This document shows, piece by piece, positions 1-9,568 of a DNA stretch of 64,000 nt. Made by a program: the position numbers and the translations under genes. The DNA is from Chitinophaga niabensis. Lineage in GTDB: Bacteria > Bacteroidota > Bacteroidia > Chitinophagales > Chitinophagaceae. Position 1 is the first letter of the stretch. Each line of letters begins with the position of its first letter. The stretch lies in the NCBI RefSeq assembly GCF_900129465.1, contig NZ_FSRA01000001.1, forward strand, positions 1,364,001-1,428,000. The letters run 5' to 3'. Below the pieces are notes generated by a model. It saw only the letters and a program-made list of their open reading frames with translations. It was not told the DNA's origin and searched no databases.

Positions 1-759
1 AGTGGTGTTCCAGTCTCCCGGGTTCACGGCGCCGGAGGCGATCTGCGAAGCGCAGCCATCCGTCATGCCGGCTACTACCATTACGTTGTCAGAAAGCCCC
101 AGTGTTTGCTGCAGGTCTTTATTCAGCCTGCCTACCGGTGTACCCGAAGGCACTACATCCTGTAACCATTCTTCCCGGATGGGCAATGTTTCCCAAATAT
201 ATTCAGGCCAGCGTTGCGCCGCTACATCGTAACCGGATTTTAACACATTGGTAAAGTCCGTTACGTCATAATTGCCGGAAAGTTTTCCTGTAATAAAATC
301 TGCGGCATGAATGAATTTGTGTAATTGTGCTGCTTTTTCCGGGTGGTTGTTGATAAACCACAGCATTTTTGGAAGCCCGCTGGTAGTATTAAATGCCGTA
401 TAGCCCTGTGGTTGGTACTGCATTGCCTTTTCTTTGCAAAGCGCACCTTCCGCTGTTTGCCTGCCATCGCTGTACATAATGGCATTGTGCAAAGGCGCAT
501 ATTGTTTATCAACCGGGATCACCGTACCGGAAGTGGAAGTAACGGCAATGGCTTTGATGTTACTCTTATCTTTATCTGCCAGCAGGAGTTGCAAAGAGCG
601 TAAACAGGCATCCCACCATTCAGCGGGAGATTGTTCTTCTCTTGAACCGGCACTTAAGGGAAATTGCTCTTCCTCACTGCCCAGTAAATTGCCCGCTGCA
701 TCCATCAGCACCACCCTGGCACCCTGTGTGCCGATATCTATCCCTATAAAACTATCCAT
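1..759 (-). CDS. FGGY-family carbohydrate kinase (3' end outside window)
   Basis: This is the N-terminal 253 codons of a sugar kinase; the reading frame stays open to the window edge. The N terminus carries the FGGY phosphate-1 motif (DIGTQGARVVLMD), and later segments typical of xylulokinase-like proteins are visible, such as AVTSTSGTVIPVD and VVAGMTDGCASQIASGAV. FGGY kinases phosphorylate sugars or polyols with ATP in the cytoplasm. The ATG at 759 lies five bases after the stop of the upstream kinase, so the gene should be the last seen member of the SusCD-transporter-dehydrogenase-kinase operon. The substrate cannot be read from the sequence. Confidence 0.85.
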   Translation of the reverse strand, partial: MDSFIGIDIGTQGARVVLMDAAGNLLGSEEEQFPLSAGSREEQSPAEWWDACLRSLQLLLADKDKSNIKAIAVTSTSGTVIPVDKQYAPLHNAIMYSDGRQTAEGALCKEKAMQYQPQGYTAFNTTSGLPKMLWFINNHPEKAAQLHKFIHAADFITGKLSGNYDVTDFTNVLKSGYDVAAQRWPEYIWETLPIREEWLQDVVPSGTPVGRLNKDLQQTLGLSDNVMVVAGMTDGCASQIASGAVNPGDWNTT

Positions 760-764
760 ACTAC

Positions 765-2198
765 TTAATTCATGTTCCTGAAATACCCCCTGGTTTTTTC
801 CCATTCTGCATACAAAGTAGCATAATAGGCTTCTTCCTGCGGAGCCACCACATCAATACTTTCATCCATCTGCACCCTGATCTGTAATGCTTCATTACAG
901 ATCAATGCGCCACCTACGGCAGATGATTGCTGGTACTCTTTACGTACGTGTACTTTTTTGCCGGTAAGGTTGGCGATCAGCTGGCGCAATACTTTACTTT
1001 GTAATCCGCCGCCGCAACCCCAGATGTAATCAGGCGTATGACCTGCAACTTCAGCCAGGATCTTGTAGTTCTTGGCAATAGAACAGGCAATGTCCAGTAT
1101 CGTAGCCCAAACAAAAGAACTGCGGGTGAGCAGGTGAGAAACGGGTGCCGGAAAAATGAAGCCACCGCGTGTAAGCGATACTTCTTCATCGGCCAGTAAG
1201 GAACCCAGGGAAGCCATACAGAAAGTATGTTTGTTCTCTGCCAGTTCTTTCTCGATCACATCATATCCTTCGTTGGGATAAAAGATCTCTTTCAGCCGCT
1301 GATAGTTCAATCCTGTAACGCCGGCATTCGCTTCAAATACAAAACGGTCTGCTTCTATGTCCCTGCTCGTCCAGGTACGTTCCTGTTCATCCAGCGTATA
1401 CATGCCGGTGAGTTTTACGATGGGGGTGGTGGTACCGGATACGATCACCATATCATTCACGGCAGGGCGGGTACTCTTGATGGCCAGCTGCGTATCGCCG
1501 CCGCCTACAATGACCTGCACGGTGTTGTTCAGTGATAAGGTGTCTGCAACGTCCTGTTTAATTTTTCCCAGTACCGTGGCAGAAGAAGCGATGCTGCTCA
1601 GCAGATCGCCGCTTAGCCCGAATACGGCGCAAAGTTCGGCAGACCATTCTTTACGGGCTACATCATATAGTAAAGTTTCAGAAGCCTGTGAATGTTCGTA
1701 ACGTGCAATGCCACTTAGCTTGTATTCTATCCAGTTGCTGATACTTAAAAAGGTAGCTGTGTCTTTCCATATCTCTGGTCTTCTTTCACGGATGCCTACC
1801 AGCTTCATGGCAGAGAAGAGGGAAGTAGGGTAGCGGCCGGTGAGCTGGTAAACCCTGCTTTTATCTGCTATCAGGTCTTCCCATTCCCTTCCGCGGTGAT
1901 CGATGTTGGGTAAACCTATCAGCGATCTGCCATCTTTGGAAATGAGCACAATACCTTCCCGCTGGCTGGTAGCTGTGATAGCCCTGACTTCTGCGCCGGG
2001 TACTTTTTGCAGTACCTGTTTAGCCAGCCGCAATACCTGTTCCCACAACCGGGTGGGATCAAAATAAATACTATCCGGGTACAGCGCATCTTTGATGTAT
2101 TGTATATCCTCCCGTGCAACGCCTAATACCTTGCCGTCTTCAGAGGCTGCAGCTACGCGAACATTCCCTGTGCCAATGTCTACTATGATATAGCTCAT
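765..2198 (-). CDS. FGGY-family carbohydrate kinase, LsrK-like
   Basis: This 477-residue protein has the complete FGGY fold. The N-terminal phosphate loop (VDIGTGNVRVAA) opens the protein, a segment SQREGIVLISKDG lies near residue 95, VGGGDTQLA lies in the middle, and a C-terminal adenosine-type segment WGCGGGLQSKVLRQL is present. The SxREGIVL segment resembles the autoinducer-2 kinase LsrK as I recall it, so an LsrK-like subgroup is likely, although its substrate need not be AI-2. The start codon overlaps the dehydrogenase stop by one base (TAATG), which indicates translational coupling. Two different FGGY kinases in tandem suggest two phosphorylated intermediates or a heteromeric enzyme; that part is inference. 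Confidence 0.88.
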   Translation of the reverse strand: MSYIIVDIGTGNVRVAAASEDGKVLGVAREDIQYIKDALYPDSIYFDPTRLWEQVLRLAKQVLQKVPGAEVRAITATSQREGIVLISKDGRSLIGLPNIDHRGREWEDLIADKSRVYQLTGRYPTSLFSAMKLVGIRERRPEIWKDTATFLSISNWIEYKLSGIARYEHSQASETLLYDVARKEWSAELCAVFGLSGDLLSSIASSATVLGKIKQDVADTLSLNNTVQVIVGGGDTQLAIKSTRPAVNDMVIVSGTTTPIVKLTGMYTLDEQERTWTSRDIEADRFVFEANAGVTGLNYQRLKEIFYPNEGYDVIEKELAENKHTFCMASLGSLLADEEVSLTRGGFIFPAPVSHLLTRSSFVWATILDIACSIAKNYKILAEVAGHTPDYIWGCGGGLQSKVLRQLIANLTGKKVHVRKEYQQSSAVGGALICNEALQIRVQMDESIDVVAPQEEAYYATLYAEWEKTRGYFRNMN

Positions 2199-3199
2199 TA
2201 AATATGGATTGTAAGTATTTCTTTATTCGCCAGTTCGGCTATCTTTTTGTTCCCTTTTGCATACCACTGCAGCAACGCTTTATTGAGGATCTCCACATGA
2301 TGATCTTCCACTTCATGTGTTGCGCCTGCAATGTGCGGCGTAGCAATTACATGCGGCATATCAATAATGCGGTAATCCAGCGCATCCGGTGGTTCGTTGT
2401 CAAACACATCCAGGATGGCCCCCCGGATCGCTTTCTTTTCCAATGCATCCAGCAGGTCTTCTCTTTTCACTACTGCTGCCCTGGCCGTATTCACAAAAAT
2501 GGCATCTTTTTTCATCAGTTTCATCAGGCTGCCGTTGATCATACCTTTTGTTTCATTGGTAACCGGCAGGTGAATGGATACGATGTCGCTGGTTGAAAAT
2601 ACATCTTCGATACCTGTTTTGCGGAAAGCTTTGTCGTGTTCCGTTACGTAGGGATCGAAGAACTGGATCTTACAGGGGTAATCCTTCACCAGTTTGGCAA
2701 TGAGCTGGCCGATAGCGCCAAAGCCCACCAATCCGATAGTTCTTCCTGCGAGTTCATTGCCTTTGAAGGCGAGGTAGGAATCGTGTGCCCCTTCCTGCCA
2801 GTTGCGGCCTTTGAGCCAGTCGATGCCGGGAATGGTGTTACGCAAGAGCATGATCACATTGGAGATGAACATTTCCACTACTGCCTGCGCGTTGCGGGCG
2901 GGCGTGAAAAATACAGGGATGCCCATTTCCGTAGCCGTGGCTACCGCTACGTTGGAGGGTGTTCCCCTGCATACACCAATGAATTGCAGTTGCGGGTTTG
3001 CGGCAATAACCGTGGCCGTTACATGATCGTGTTCTGTGATCAGTGCATCTGCTTTACTGTTCGCCAGCAGTTCCAGTAATTCTGTTTCGTTGTAAGCACG
3101 TCCGTTAGGTTTCCATGATCTGTAAACAACTTCGCCGAACTGTGTTTCCAGTTCTTTCAGGCCTTTCTCATTATAAGGCGCCGTAATTAAAATTCTCAT
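2198..3199 (-). CDS. D-2-hydroxyacid dehydrogenase, NAD-binding
   Basis: This 333-residue protein belongs to the D-isomer-specific 2-hydroxyacid dehydrogenase family (phosphoglycerate dehydrogenase-like). The Rossmann motif GLVGFGAIGQ lies near residue 157. The conserved Arg, Glu and His regions are visible in VNTARAAVVKRED, DVFDNEPP and ATPHIAGAT. Members interconvert 2-keto acids and D-2-hydroxyacids using NAD(P)H. The start overlaps the MFS stop by four bases (ATGA), and the stop overlaps the kinase start by one base, so it is tightly coupled in the operon. Next to kinases and a polyol-type carrier, it probably oxidises or reduces an intermediate of a sugar acid or polyol pathway (inference). 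Confidence 0.88.
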   Translation of the reverse strand: MRILITAPYNEKGLKELETQFGEVVYRSWKPNGRAYNETELLELLANSKADALITEHDHVTATVIAANPQLQFIGVCRGTPSNVAVATATEMGIPVFFTPARNAQAVVEMFISNVIMLLRNTIPGIDWLKGRNWQEGAHDSYLAFKGNELAGRTIGLVGFGAIGQLIAKLVKDYPCKIQFFDPYVTEHDKAFRKTGIEDVFSTSDIVSIHLPVTNETKGMINGSLMKLMKKDAIFVNTARAAVVKREDLLDALEKKAIRGAILDVFDNEPPDALDYRIIDMPHVIATPHIAGATHEVEDHHVEILNKALLQWYAKGNKKIAELANKEILTIHI

Positions 3200-4461
3200 G
3201 CTATTTCAGTTTGTAACGTATGATGGTGGAGGGTCTTTGCATTATCCGGCAAAGTGATGAAGCGGGTGAGGATGGCGCTGATCACATACAGTACCGCCAG
3301 GATCCATATTACACCTTCTTCACCTACGCCGCCAATGAACAGACCAACAATGGCGGGGCCTACAAACACGGGCAGGCCTGCACCAAGGTTAAGGATGGCC
3401 ATAGCTGCTCCTTTATCTTTTTTTACAAGGGAGGGCACCAATGCCGTTAAGGGAACATAACCAGCCAGGAATGCGCCCCAGAGTACGCCGCAGGTTAATA
3501 CCATAAAAAAGCTGCCTTCCCAGATCTGTGGTGCATAGTAAAACAGGAGGGTAGTTACGGCACAGCCCACGCCGCCGAACCACATGATGGTGTTTCGCCA
3601 GCCAAAACGGTCTCCCACGAATCCGAAGATGAGGTTGAAGATGATGTTGGCGGTGAAGATAGTGCCCCAGATCTGCAGCCATTGTGTGGTATCAAAACCG
3701 TGGCGGGCCATATACATCGGCAGAAAAACGGGGAAAGCAAATTGTGCGGTGGTATTGATCACCCGTACAATACCGCCTAAGAGTACTTTTGGTTCTTCTT
3801 TAACGATGGTGAGCCCTTTCAGGAGTTCCTGCATCTGGGAACCTTTGGAAGTTTGCTTTTGTGCAGAACGTTTATTCAGCACCAGTGCAAAGAATGCACC
3901 CAGCAATGCCCAGAATAAAGAGGTCCATAAAGTATTGAGATGACCGAACTTCAGGATAGCCCAGCTGGAGTAATATGCACCCAGTACATTCAATCCGCCG
4001 GTGAACACAAACCAGAACCAGCCCACTGCGCGGCCCAGCTGTTGCTGTGGACTGCTATACGCGATCCATACCAGGAAGGAATAAGCAAAGAGCGGATATC
4101 CGAAACCACGTAACGCATACGTCAGCAGCATCACCGGGAAATTCAATTCCGGCATACCGAAACCCACGAAGCCAACCGTGCCCAGCATGTAAAGGACCAG
4201 GCCCAGCAGCATAGTACGCCGCACGCCGAACCCTTCTGCCAGTACGCCGGAAAACCAGGCGGAGATGGCAATGGTGATACCATATACGGTGAACAGGGAG
4301 GCTGATTGCTGAACCGTCATACCATGATCTACCAGGTAAGGGCTCAGCCATCCTTGTTCAATACCATCACCCATCATAAAGATCATGATGCCGATGTAAC
4401 CCCAGAGCAGCTGCCGGGGGATGCCTGCTTTGTCAAAGATTGTTGCGTTGTTAGTTGACAT
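3196..4461 (-). CDS. MFS transporter, polyol permease (RbtT/DalT/CsbX) type
   Basis: This is a 421-residue major facilitator with about 12 hydrophobic segments. The N-terminal stretch LLWGYIGIMIFMMGDGIEQG and the segment RGFGYPLFAYSFLVWIAY closely resemble the ribitol/D-arabinitol permease group (RbtT, DalT, CsbX), as I recall those sequences. It should sit in the inner membrane and carry a small polyol or sugar acid by proton symport. It starts 29 bases after the SusD stop and overlaps the dehydrogenase start, so it is in the same operon. Its presence argues that the SusCD pair imports a small molecule rather than a large glycan. Confidence 0.85.
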   Translation of the reverse strand: MSTNNATIFDKAGIPRQLLWGYIGIMIFMMGDGIEQGWLSPYLVDHGMTVQQSASLFTVYGITIAISAWFSGVLAEGFGVRRTMLLGLVLYMLGTVGFVGFGMPELNFPVMLLTYALRGFGYPLFAYSFLVWIAYSSPQQQLGRAVGWFWFVFTGGLNVLGAYYSSWAILKFGHLNTLWTSLFWALLGAFFALVLNKRSAQKQTSKGSQMQELLKGLTIVKEEPKVLLGGIVRVINTTAQFAFPVFLPMYMARHGFDTTQWLQIWGTIFTANIIFNLIFGFVGDRFGWRNTIMWFGGVGCAVTTLLFYYAPQIWEGSFFMVLTCGVLWGAFLAGYVPLTALVPSLVKKDKGAAMAILNLGAGLPVFVGPAIVGLFIGGVGEEGVIWILAVLYVISAILTRFITLPDNAKTLHHHTLQTEIA

Positions 4462-4490
4462 TTGATATCAGTTATTGTGTGATCGTGAAA

Positions 4491-6230
4491 TTAGTTCGTC
4501 CAACCTGCATTTTGTTCGAGATTTTTATTCAGTACGATCTCGTTGTAAGGGATCGGATAGTAGTATTTGTAGTCTTCGTATTTGCGTTCCAGGTTATCGA
4601 AGAGGATCAGCCGGCCGCTGGTGTTGTTCGATAATTTCACCTGCACTTTATCTACCACTATGTAAGTTACGCCGGGTACTTTTGTAGGAGGAGTGGTTTC
4701 CACAAAACTTACATCCATCTTGCCATCTTCGTTCAGGTCCATTAAAGTATTTAATGCGGGAACGTACATGCCGGTGTATTGTTTTGTGAGCAGGCCGCCT
4801 GTTTTCCAGCGTTTGAGATCATCATAACGGAAACCTTCGAGTGCCAGTTCTATACCTCTTTCCCGGCGTATTTCCAGTATTACGGGATCGGTGATCAAGG
4901 GGAAGTAATTGTCTTTAAGGTAAGTGTCTGCCACCGTGGGAAGGGGAGCAGCAGTGATGCCTGCGCGGGTACGGAGTAAAGCGATGGTATTTGTCCAGTC
5001 TGCCGGCGTGAATGCACCGGATTCTGCTCTTGCTTCCGCATAATTCAGTAAAACTTCCGCATAACGGATGAGTGGCAAAGAGTTGGGATTCTCTGCCACG
5101 CCATCCGTAGCTTTTGCATCTACGGTGAGTTTGATTGGCATGTAGCCTGTATAGGTATAGGTGAAATCAGGCGGTGCTGCTGCGCCATCGCGCGTATAGT
5201 TACCTAAACGGATACTTTGTTTCAGGCGCAGGTCACGGTTCTTTACTTCCTGCACAAAAGTTTGTGTAGCGTAATCCGGTTGTGCGGTGAAAGGTGTTCC
5301 GTCTGTTTTCAGGTAAGTGTCAATAAATGTTTTCGTAAAGCTGTAACGTCCGCCATAAGTAGCGCTGGTCCAGTACCAGTTGGCATCATTGAATACACGG
5401 AGGCTTTTGCTGCCCACAAAGGCCAGCAGTATCTCTGTGTTGTTAGGTGTTTCATTGATGAACAGGTCCCGGTAATTCTTATCTGCTGCACCGGTAGTGA
5501 GCAGTTTGTACTGGTTGCCTTTTATCACCAGGTCTGCCGCGTTGGCTGCTTCCGTGAGCCAGGTATTGGCAGTGCCTGTGAGGTTCAGTTCAGTATGATA
5601 TTTACGGAAGGTACCTTCAAACAAACATACCCTTGATTTGAAGGCGAGGGCCACCCAACGTGTGATCTGTGAGCAGGTGGCATCTTTGGTATTGCGGATG
5701 TTGGCGCAGGCAAAGTTCAGGTCTGCCAGCACGCTGTCCATCACCAGGGTGCGCGGGTCGCGTGGTTTGTAAAGATCGGGATCGCTTACATCGAGTGTTT
5801 TATTATAGAAAGGTACAGGCCCGAATTCCTTCACCATTTCAAAATAGAACCAGGCGCGGAAGAAACGGGCAAGACCCATATAGTGGTTCTTTGCTTCGTC
5901 TGTGATCTTTGCCTGGCCGGCATGTTCCAGGAAGTAATTCACCTTGCGCAGGTTGGTCCAGGTCCAGCCGGTAGCCTGTGTAGCGCTGAAATTACCATAG
6001 ATATAATTGGAAGGTGTTCTGCCCACCAGGTAGTCGCTGAGTGCATCTGATTTTACGATGTCAGTTCCTGTAGGCAGGTTCAGGTAAAAAGAATTTGCAT
6101 ACAGCTGCAGGTCCTTTTCGGTATTAAAAGCATTCTCCGGAGAGAGCTTATCAAAGGGCTTCAGATTAAGGTCCGTTTTGCAGGAAGCCAGTAACACAGA
6201 AGCGATGATTATATAGATAAAACGTTGCAT
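4491..6230 (-). CDS. SusD/RagB-family nutrient-binding outer-membrane lipoprotein
   Basis: This surface lipoprotein of about 579 residues pairs with SusC to bind nutrients outside the cell. A signal peptide ending in a lipobox (SVLLASCKTD) is followed by the SusD-typical DLNLKPFDKLSPENAF. The C-terminal region shows the family hallmark of RYAEVLLNYAEARAE followed by IRRERGIELALEG. I chose the methionine at 6230, directly ahead of the hydrophobic signal segment. Methionines at 6236 or 6254 are possible, and the last would overlap the susC-like stop. It follows susC immediately and precedes the MFS carrier by 29 bases. Confidence 0.93.
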   Translation of the reverse strand: MQRFIYIIIASVLLASCKTDLNLKPFDKLSPENAFNTEKDLQLYANSFYLNLPTGTDIVKSDALSDYLVGRTPSNYIYGNFSATQATGWTWTNLRKVNYFLEHAGQAKITDEAKNHYMGLARFFRAWFYFEMVKEFGPVPFYNKTLDVSDPDLYKPRDPRTLVMDSVLADLNFACANIRNTKDATCSQITRWVALAFKSRVCLFEGTFRKYHTELNLTGTANTWLTEAANAADLVIKGNQYKLLTTGAADKNYRDLFINETPNNTEILLAFVGSKSLRVFNDANWYWTSATYGGRYSFTKTFIDTYLKTDGTPFTAQPDYATQTFVQEVKNRDLRLKQSIRLGNYTRDGAAAPPDFTYTYTGYMPIKLTVDAKATDGVAENPNSLPLIRYAEVLLNYAEARAESGAFTPADWTNTIALLRTRAGITAAPLPTVADTYLKDNYFPLITDPVILEIRRERGIELALEGFRYDDLKRWKTGGLLTKQYTGMYVPALNTLMDLNEDGKMDVSFVETTPPTKVPGVTYIVVDKVQVKLSNNTSGRLILFDNLERKYEDYKYYYPIPYNEIVLNKNLEQNAGWTN

Positions 6231-6237
6231 GACCATG

Positions 6238-9200
6238 TTATTTGAAGGTGACATTGATTCCTATCGTGTAGGTTTTCAGCATGGGATAGCTCATCCCGTT
6301 CCCTGCGCCGGCAGCTAGTTCCGGGTCGGCGCCTTCTATCACTTCGGGGTCCATTGTTTTTACATATTTATACATCGGGCTCCAGGTCCAGAGGTTCTGG
6401 CCGCTGAGGTATACCCTTGCATTGGCGATGCCGGCCTTATTGATCCACGAAGCGGGAAGGTTATATCCCAGGCTCAGGTTTTTCAGGCGCATATAGGCTA
6501 CATTCTGTAAATATTTGGATTGTGGTACCTGTAGTTGCGCTTTGGAATTGAGCGCCGTATAGCCACGCAAACGGGGGAAATAAGCGTCCGGGTTTTGTTC
6601 AGACCATACGTTATCCATCACATCCTGTGGCTGCCAGCTGTAAGGCCGGTTGTAAGGGCCCCAGAAAAGTGAGTTGTCCGTACCCGGCCAGAAATCCCTT
6701 TTTCCCACGCCCTGCAGGAAAGCGGAGAAGGAGAAACCTTTCCATTCCAGGTTGGTATTAAAGCCGTAAGTATAACGGGGTGTAGTATTACCGATAACCC
6801 TTCTGTCTCCCGGATCTGCCAGTGTTCCGGCGCCTTCATCGATCTTTTTATCGTTATTCAGGTCTTTGAACCTGATATCACCCGGCAGTAGTTTATTGAT
6901 GGCGGATACTTTGATAAAGCTCTGATCTATACCGCGGGTATTAATTTCGTTCTGATCTTTAAAGTAACCGTCCGTTACAAAGCCCCATACATCACCTACT
7001 TTCATGCCTGCGTAATAAGTATTGATCAGGCCCAGCGGATTGTTGAAGCGGGTGATCACACTTTGATTATCTGAGAGTACAAAACGGAAATCGTAAGAAA
7101 GCGGGTTGCTGCCCTTAGTTCTGTCTCTCCAGCCGATGGATAATTCCCATCCTTTTGTTTCCAGGTCTGCATAGTTGCCTTTCGGTTCGTTCGCACCAAA
7201 TACGCCGGGCAATGGCAGGCCATCCGTGAACATATTGGTTGTTTTACGGATGTAGTAATCAAAGTTGGCTGTGAGCCTGCTGTTCAGGAAAGCGAGGTCT
7301 GTACCCACGTTGAGGGTAGTGGCTTTTTCCCAGGTGAGGCCGTTCGGGATCACGGTGGGCTGCTGTGTATAGTCAGGGCGTATGCCATTCAGCATGCGGG
7401 AAGACTGTGCCACCGTCATGGTTTCCAGGAACTGGTAAGGGGATATGTTTCCGTTACCCAAAGAACCGTAGGAAGCACGCAGTTTGAAATCTGAAACAGT
7501 GTTTTGCGGCAGTGTCCAGAACTTTTCCCTGGATACACGCCATCCGGCGGATGCAGATGGGAAGAAGCCCCATTGCTGGTTCTGCGGGAATTTGGAAGTG
7601 CCATCATAACGGCCGTTTATTTCCAGCAGGTATCTTTCATCGAAGTTATAGTTCAGGCGGAAGAAACCACCGATGGTCCTCCATTCATTACCACCGCCAC
7701 GCAGCGTAAAGTTCAGCCCGTTGGTGAGAGAGAAGTCCGGCAATGAATTATTGATCAGCCCATCCCGCTGGATGTAACGGCTTTTCAACAGCGAGTTTTC
7801 ATAGTTATAGCCCACCATGGCTTTGAGATAGTGTTTGCGGAAAGTATGTTCATAATCCGCATAGATATTCGCAGCAATGTAAGTGGTCTTATTATCCGTT
7901 TCATTCATTTTGCTTTCACCGCGTTCCAGCATGGTATTTGGTTTCTTGCTGTAGGGAACGGGGGTGTAAAGCCTGCCTTCCACATCGTTCAGTTTCCAGA
8001 AAGTATAATCGCCATTCAGCCTCACTTTATTATTAAAGAGGCTGGCGGTGAAGCGGGAGGTGTTACGGATCTGGATCTTGTTCTGCTCGGACTGGTTGTT
8101 GCCGGAGATAAAACTACCGAAAACAATGGAAGCATTTTCTGTTAAAGTACCGTCCGGGTTGCGCAGCATGGCAATGGGAAATGCTTCGTCTGAGATCCTT
8201 CTCCATACCGGTGTATTGCCGGGATGGTTCAGGATAGGGTAGAAGTAGTCCATCTGGGAAAAGCTCAGGTCGTTCTCGATCTTCAGCCATTTAAAAGCCT
8301 GTACGGAACCGCGTGCACGGAGGTTATATGTTTTGAAATTATCCGGGTTGTAACGGAATACCCCTTTCTGGTACATGTATCTGCCGGAAAGGTAATAGTT
8401 CAGTTTACCGCTGTTGCCGGATACGCTAAGGTTGTGTTCTGTAGATGGGTTGGCATCTGCATAGAGTTCCTTCAGCCAGTCCGTATTGCCATAATACACA
8501 TACTCGCCGGTGGCAGGATTGATATCTGTTTTAGGCAGGGAAGGATCCTCGTTCCTGCGTTTCAGTTCATCCAGGTATTCCAGGGAGAATGGAAATACTG
8601 AGTTGGCTTTCTGCGGGTGAGAGGCATAATCATTAAAAGCGGTAAAGGCTTCATCGAAATTTTTGGCCCATTGGTAACCGTTAGTCACCATTTTAGGTTT
8701 AATGGTGCGTTCATTCATGGAAAAGTTGCCGGTATAGTTCACCGTGGTTTGTTCTTTCCCCGGGTTTTTGGTGGTGATAAGGATCACCCCGAAAGTTCCC
8801 CTGGCGCCATAGATCGCAGCAGCTGCCGCATCTTTCAGCACAGAAACGCTTTCAATGTCGTTCGGGTTCAGGAGGTCCGGATCACCGGGTACACCATCTA
8901 TCAGTATCAGGGCGCTACCGCCTGCGCCGATAGAAGTGGTGCCTCTTACATTGTAAGTAGCGCCGCGGGTAGGTTTACCATCCGTCATGCGGATGTTCAG
9001 GTTGGGGATCACTCCTTGCAGGCCGCGGGTAACATTGGTAAGCGGCCGGTTTTCGAATACCTCTTTACCTACCTGGTCTACCGCACCGGTGAGGTTTACT
9101 TTTTTCTGCGTACCATAACCTACTACCACCAGGCCTTCCAGGTCTTTGGCGCTGGAACTGAGCTTTACATCAATAGTATTGCGGGTGCCTGCAGCAATTT

Positions 9201-9468
9201 CCTGTTCGGCAAACCCTATGAAAGAAAATACAAGTATAGATTGATTGTTGGGTACAGCCAGCTGATAGCGGCCGTTTTCACCGGTGGTAACCCCGGTATT
9301 GCTTCCTTTGATCCTCACATTTACGCCAATAAGGAGTTCACCTTTATCACTTGTTACCAATCCGCCTACGGTTCGTGCTGTTTGTGCCTGTACAAGGGAG
9401 GGCAAAACAAGGAGCAGTATGCCAAGTAAAAACTTACGGCACATCACCCGGTTGCAAAGATTGTTCAT
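6238..9468 (-). CDS. SusC/RagA-family TonB-dependent outer-membrane transporter
   Basis: This 1076-residue outer-membrane transporter has a signal peptide (residues 1-28, ending VQAQ). A carboxypeptidase-regulatory-like domain lies at about 30-115. The TonB-box/plug transition (VVVGYGTQKKVNLTGAV) and plug (RGTTSIGAGGSALILIDG, VLKDAAAAAIYGARG) are followed by a long beta barrel ending in TYTIGINVTFK. These are the defining features of SusC. It forms a pedal-bin complex with the SusD gene just downstream and takes energy from TonB. It is the first gene of a six-gene operon and faces a divergent DeoR regulator across a 342-base AT-rich region. Confidence 0.95.
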   Translation of the reverse strand: MNNLCNRVMCRKFLLGILLLVLPSLVQAQTARTVGGLVTSDKGELLIGVNVRIKGSNTGVTTGENGRYQLAVPNNQSILVFSFIGFAEQEIAAGTRNTIDVKLSSSAKDLEGLVVVGYGTQKKVNLTGAVDQVGKEVFENRPLTNVTRGLQGVIPNLNIRMTDGKPTRGATYNVRGTTSIGAGGSALILIDGVPGDPDLLNPNDIESVSVLKDAAAAAIYGARGTFGVILITTKNPGKEQTTVNYTGNFSMNERTIKPKMVTNGYQWAKNFDEAFTAFNDYASHPQKANSVFPFSLEYLDELKRRNEDPSLPKTDINPATGEYVYYGNTDWLKELYADANPSTEHNLSVSGNSGKLNYYLSGRYMYQKGVFRYNPDNFKTYNLRARGSVQAFKWLKIENDLSFSQMDYFYPILNHPGNTPVWRRISDEAFPIAMLRNPDGTLTENASIVFGSFISGNNQSEQNKIQIRNTSRFTASLFNNKVRLNGDYTFWKLNDVEGRLYTPVPYSKKPNTMLERGESKMNETDNKTTYIAANIYADYEHTFRKHYLKAMVGYNYENSLLKSRYIQRDGLINNSLPDFSLTNGLNFTLRGGGNEWRTIGGFFRLNYNFDERYLLEINGRYDGTSKFPQNQQWGFFPSASAGWRVSREKFWTLPQNTVSDFKLRASYGSLGNGNISPYQFLETMTVAQSSRMLNGIRPDYTQQPTVIPNGLTWEKATTLNVGTDLAFLNSRLTANFDYYIRKTTNMFTDGLPLPGVFGANEPKGNYADLETKGWELSIGWRDRTKGSNPLSYDFRFVLSDNQSVITRFNNPLGLINTYYAGMKVGDVWGFVTDGYFKDQNEINTRGIDQSFIKVSAINKLLPGDIRFKDLNNDKKIDEGAGTLADPGDRRVIGNTTPRYTYGFNTNLEWKGFSFSAFLQGVGKRDFWPGTDNSLFWGPYNRPYSWQPQDVMDNVWSEQNPDAYFPRLRGYTALNSKAQLQVPQSKYLQNVAYMRLKNLSLGYNLPASWINKAGIANARVYLSGQNLWTWSPMYKYVKTMDPEVIEGADPELAAGAGNGMSYPMLKTYTIGINVTFK

Positions 9469-9568
9469 GATTGTTTTTGTTTACAGTTCTAACATGGAAA
9501 TAAAAATGGAATAAGATGAAGTGGTTGACGTCTTTAATCAGCTTATAAGTGATATGCTAAAGTAGAAA

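Noticed and set aside
8617..9429. 270-codon open frame on the plus strand inside the SusC gene
   Set aside because: The antisense frame has no recognisable domain, while the minus strand encodes a textbook SusC plug and TonB-box in the same bases.
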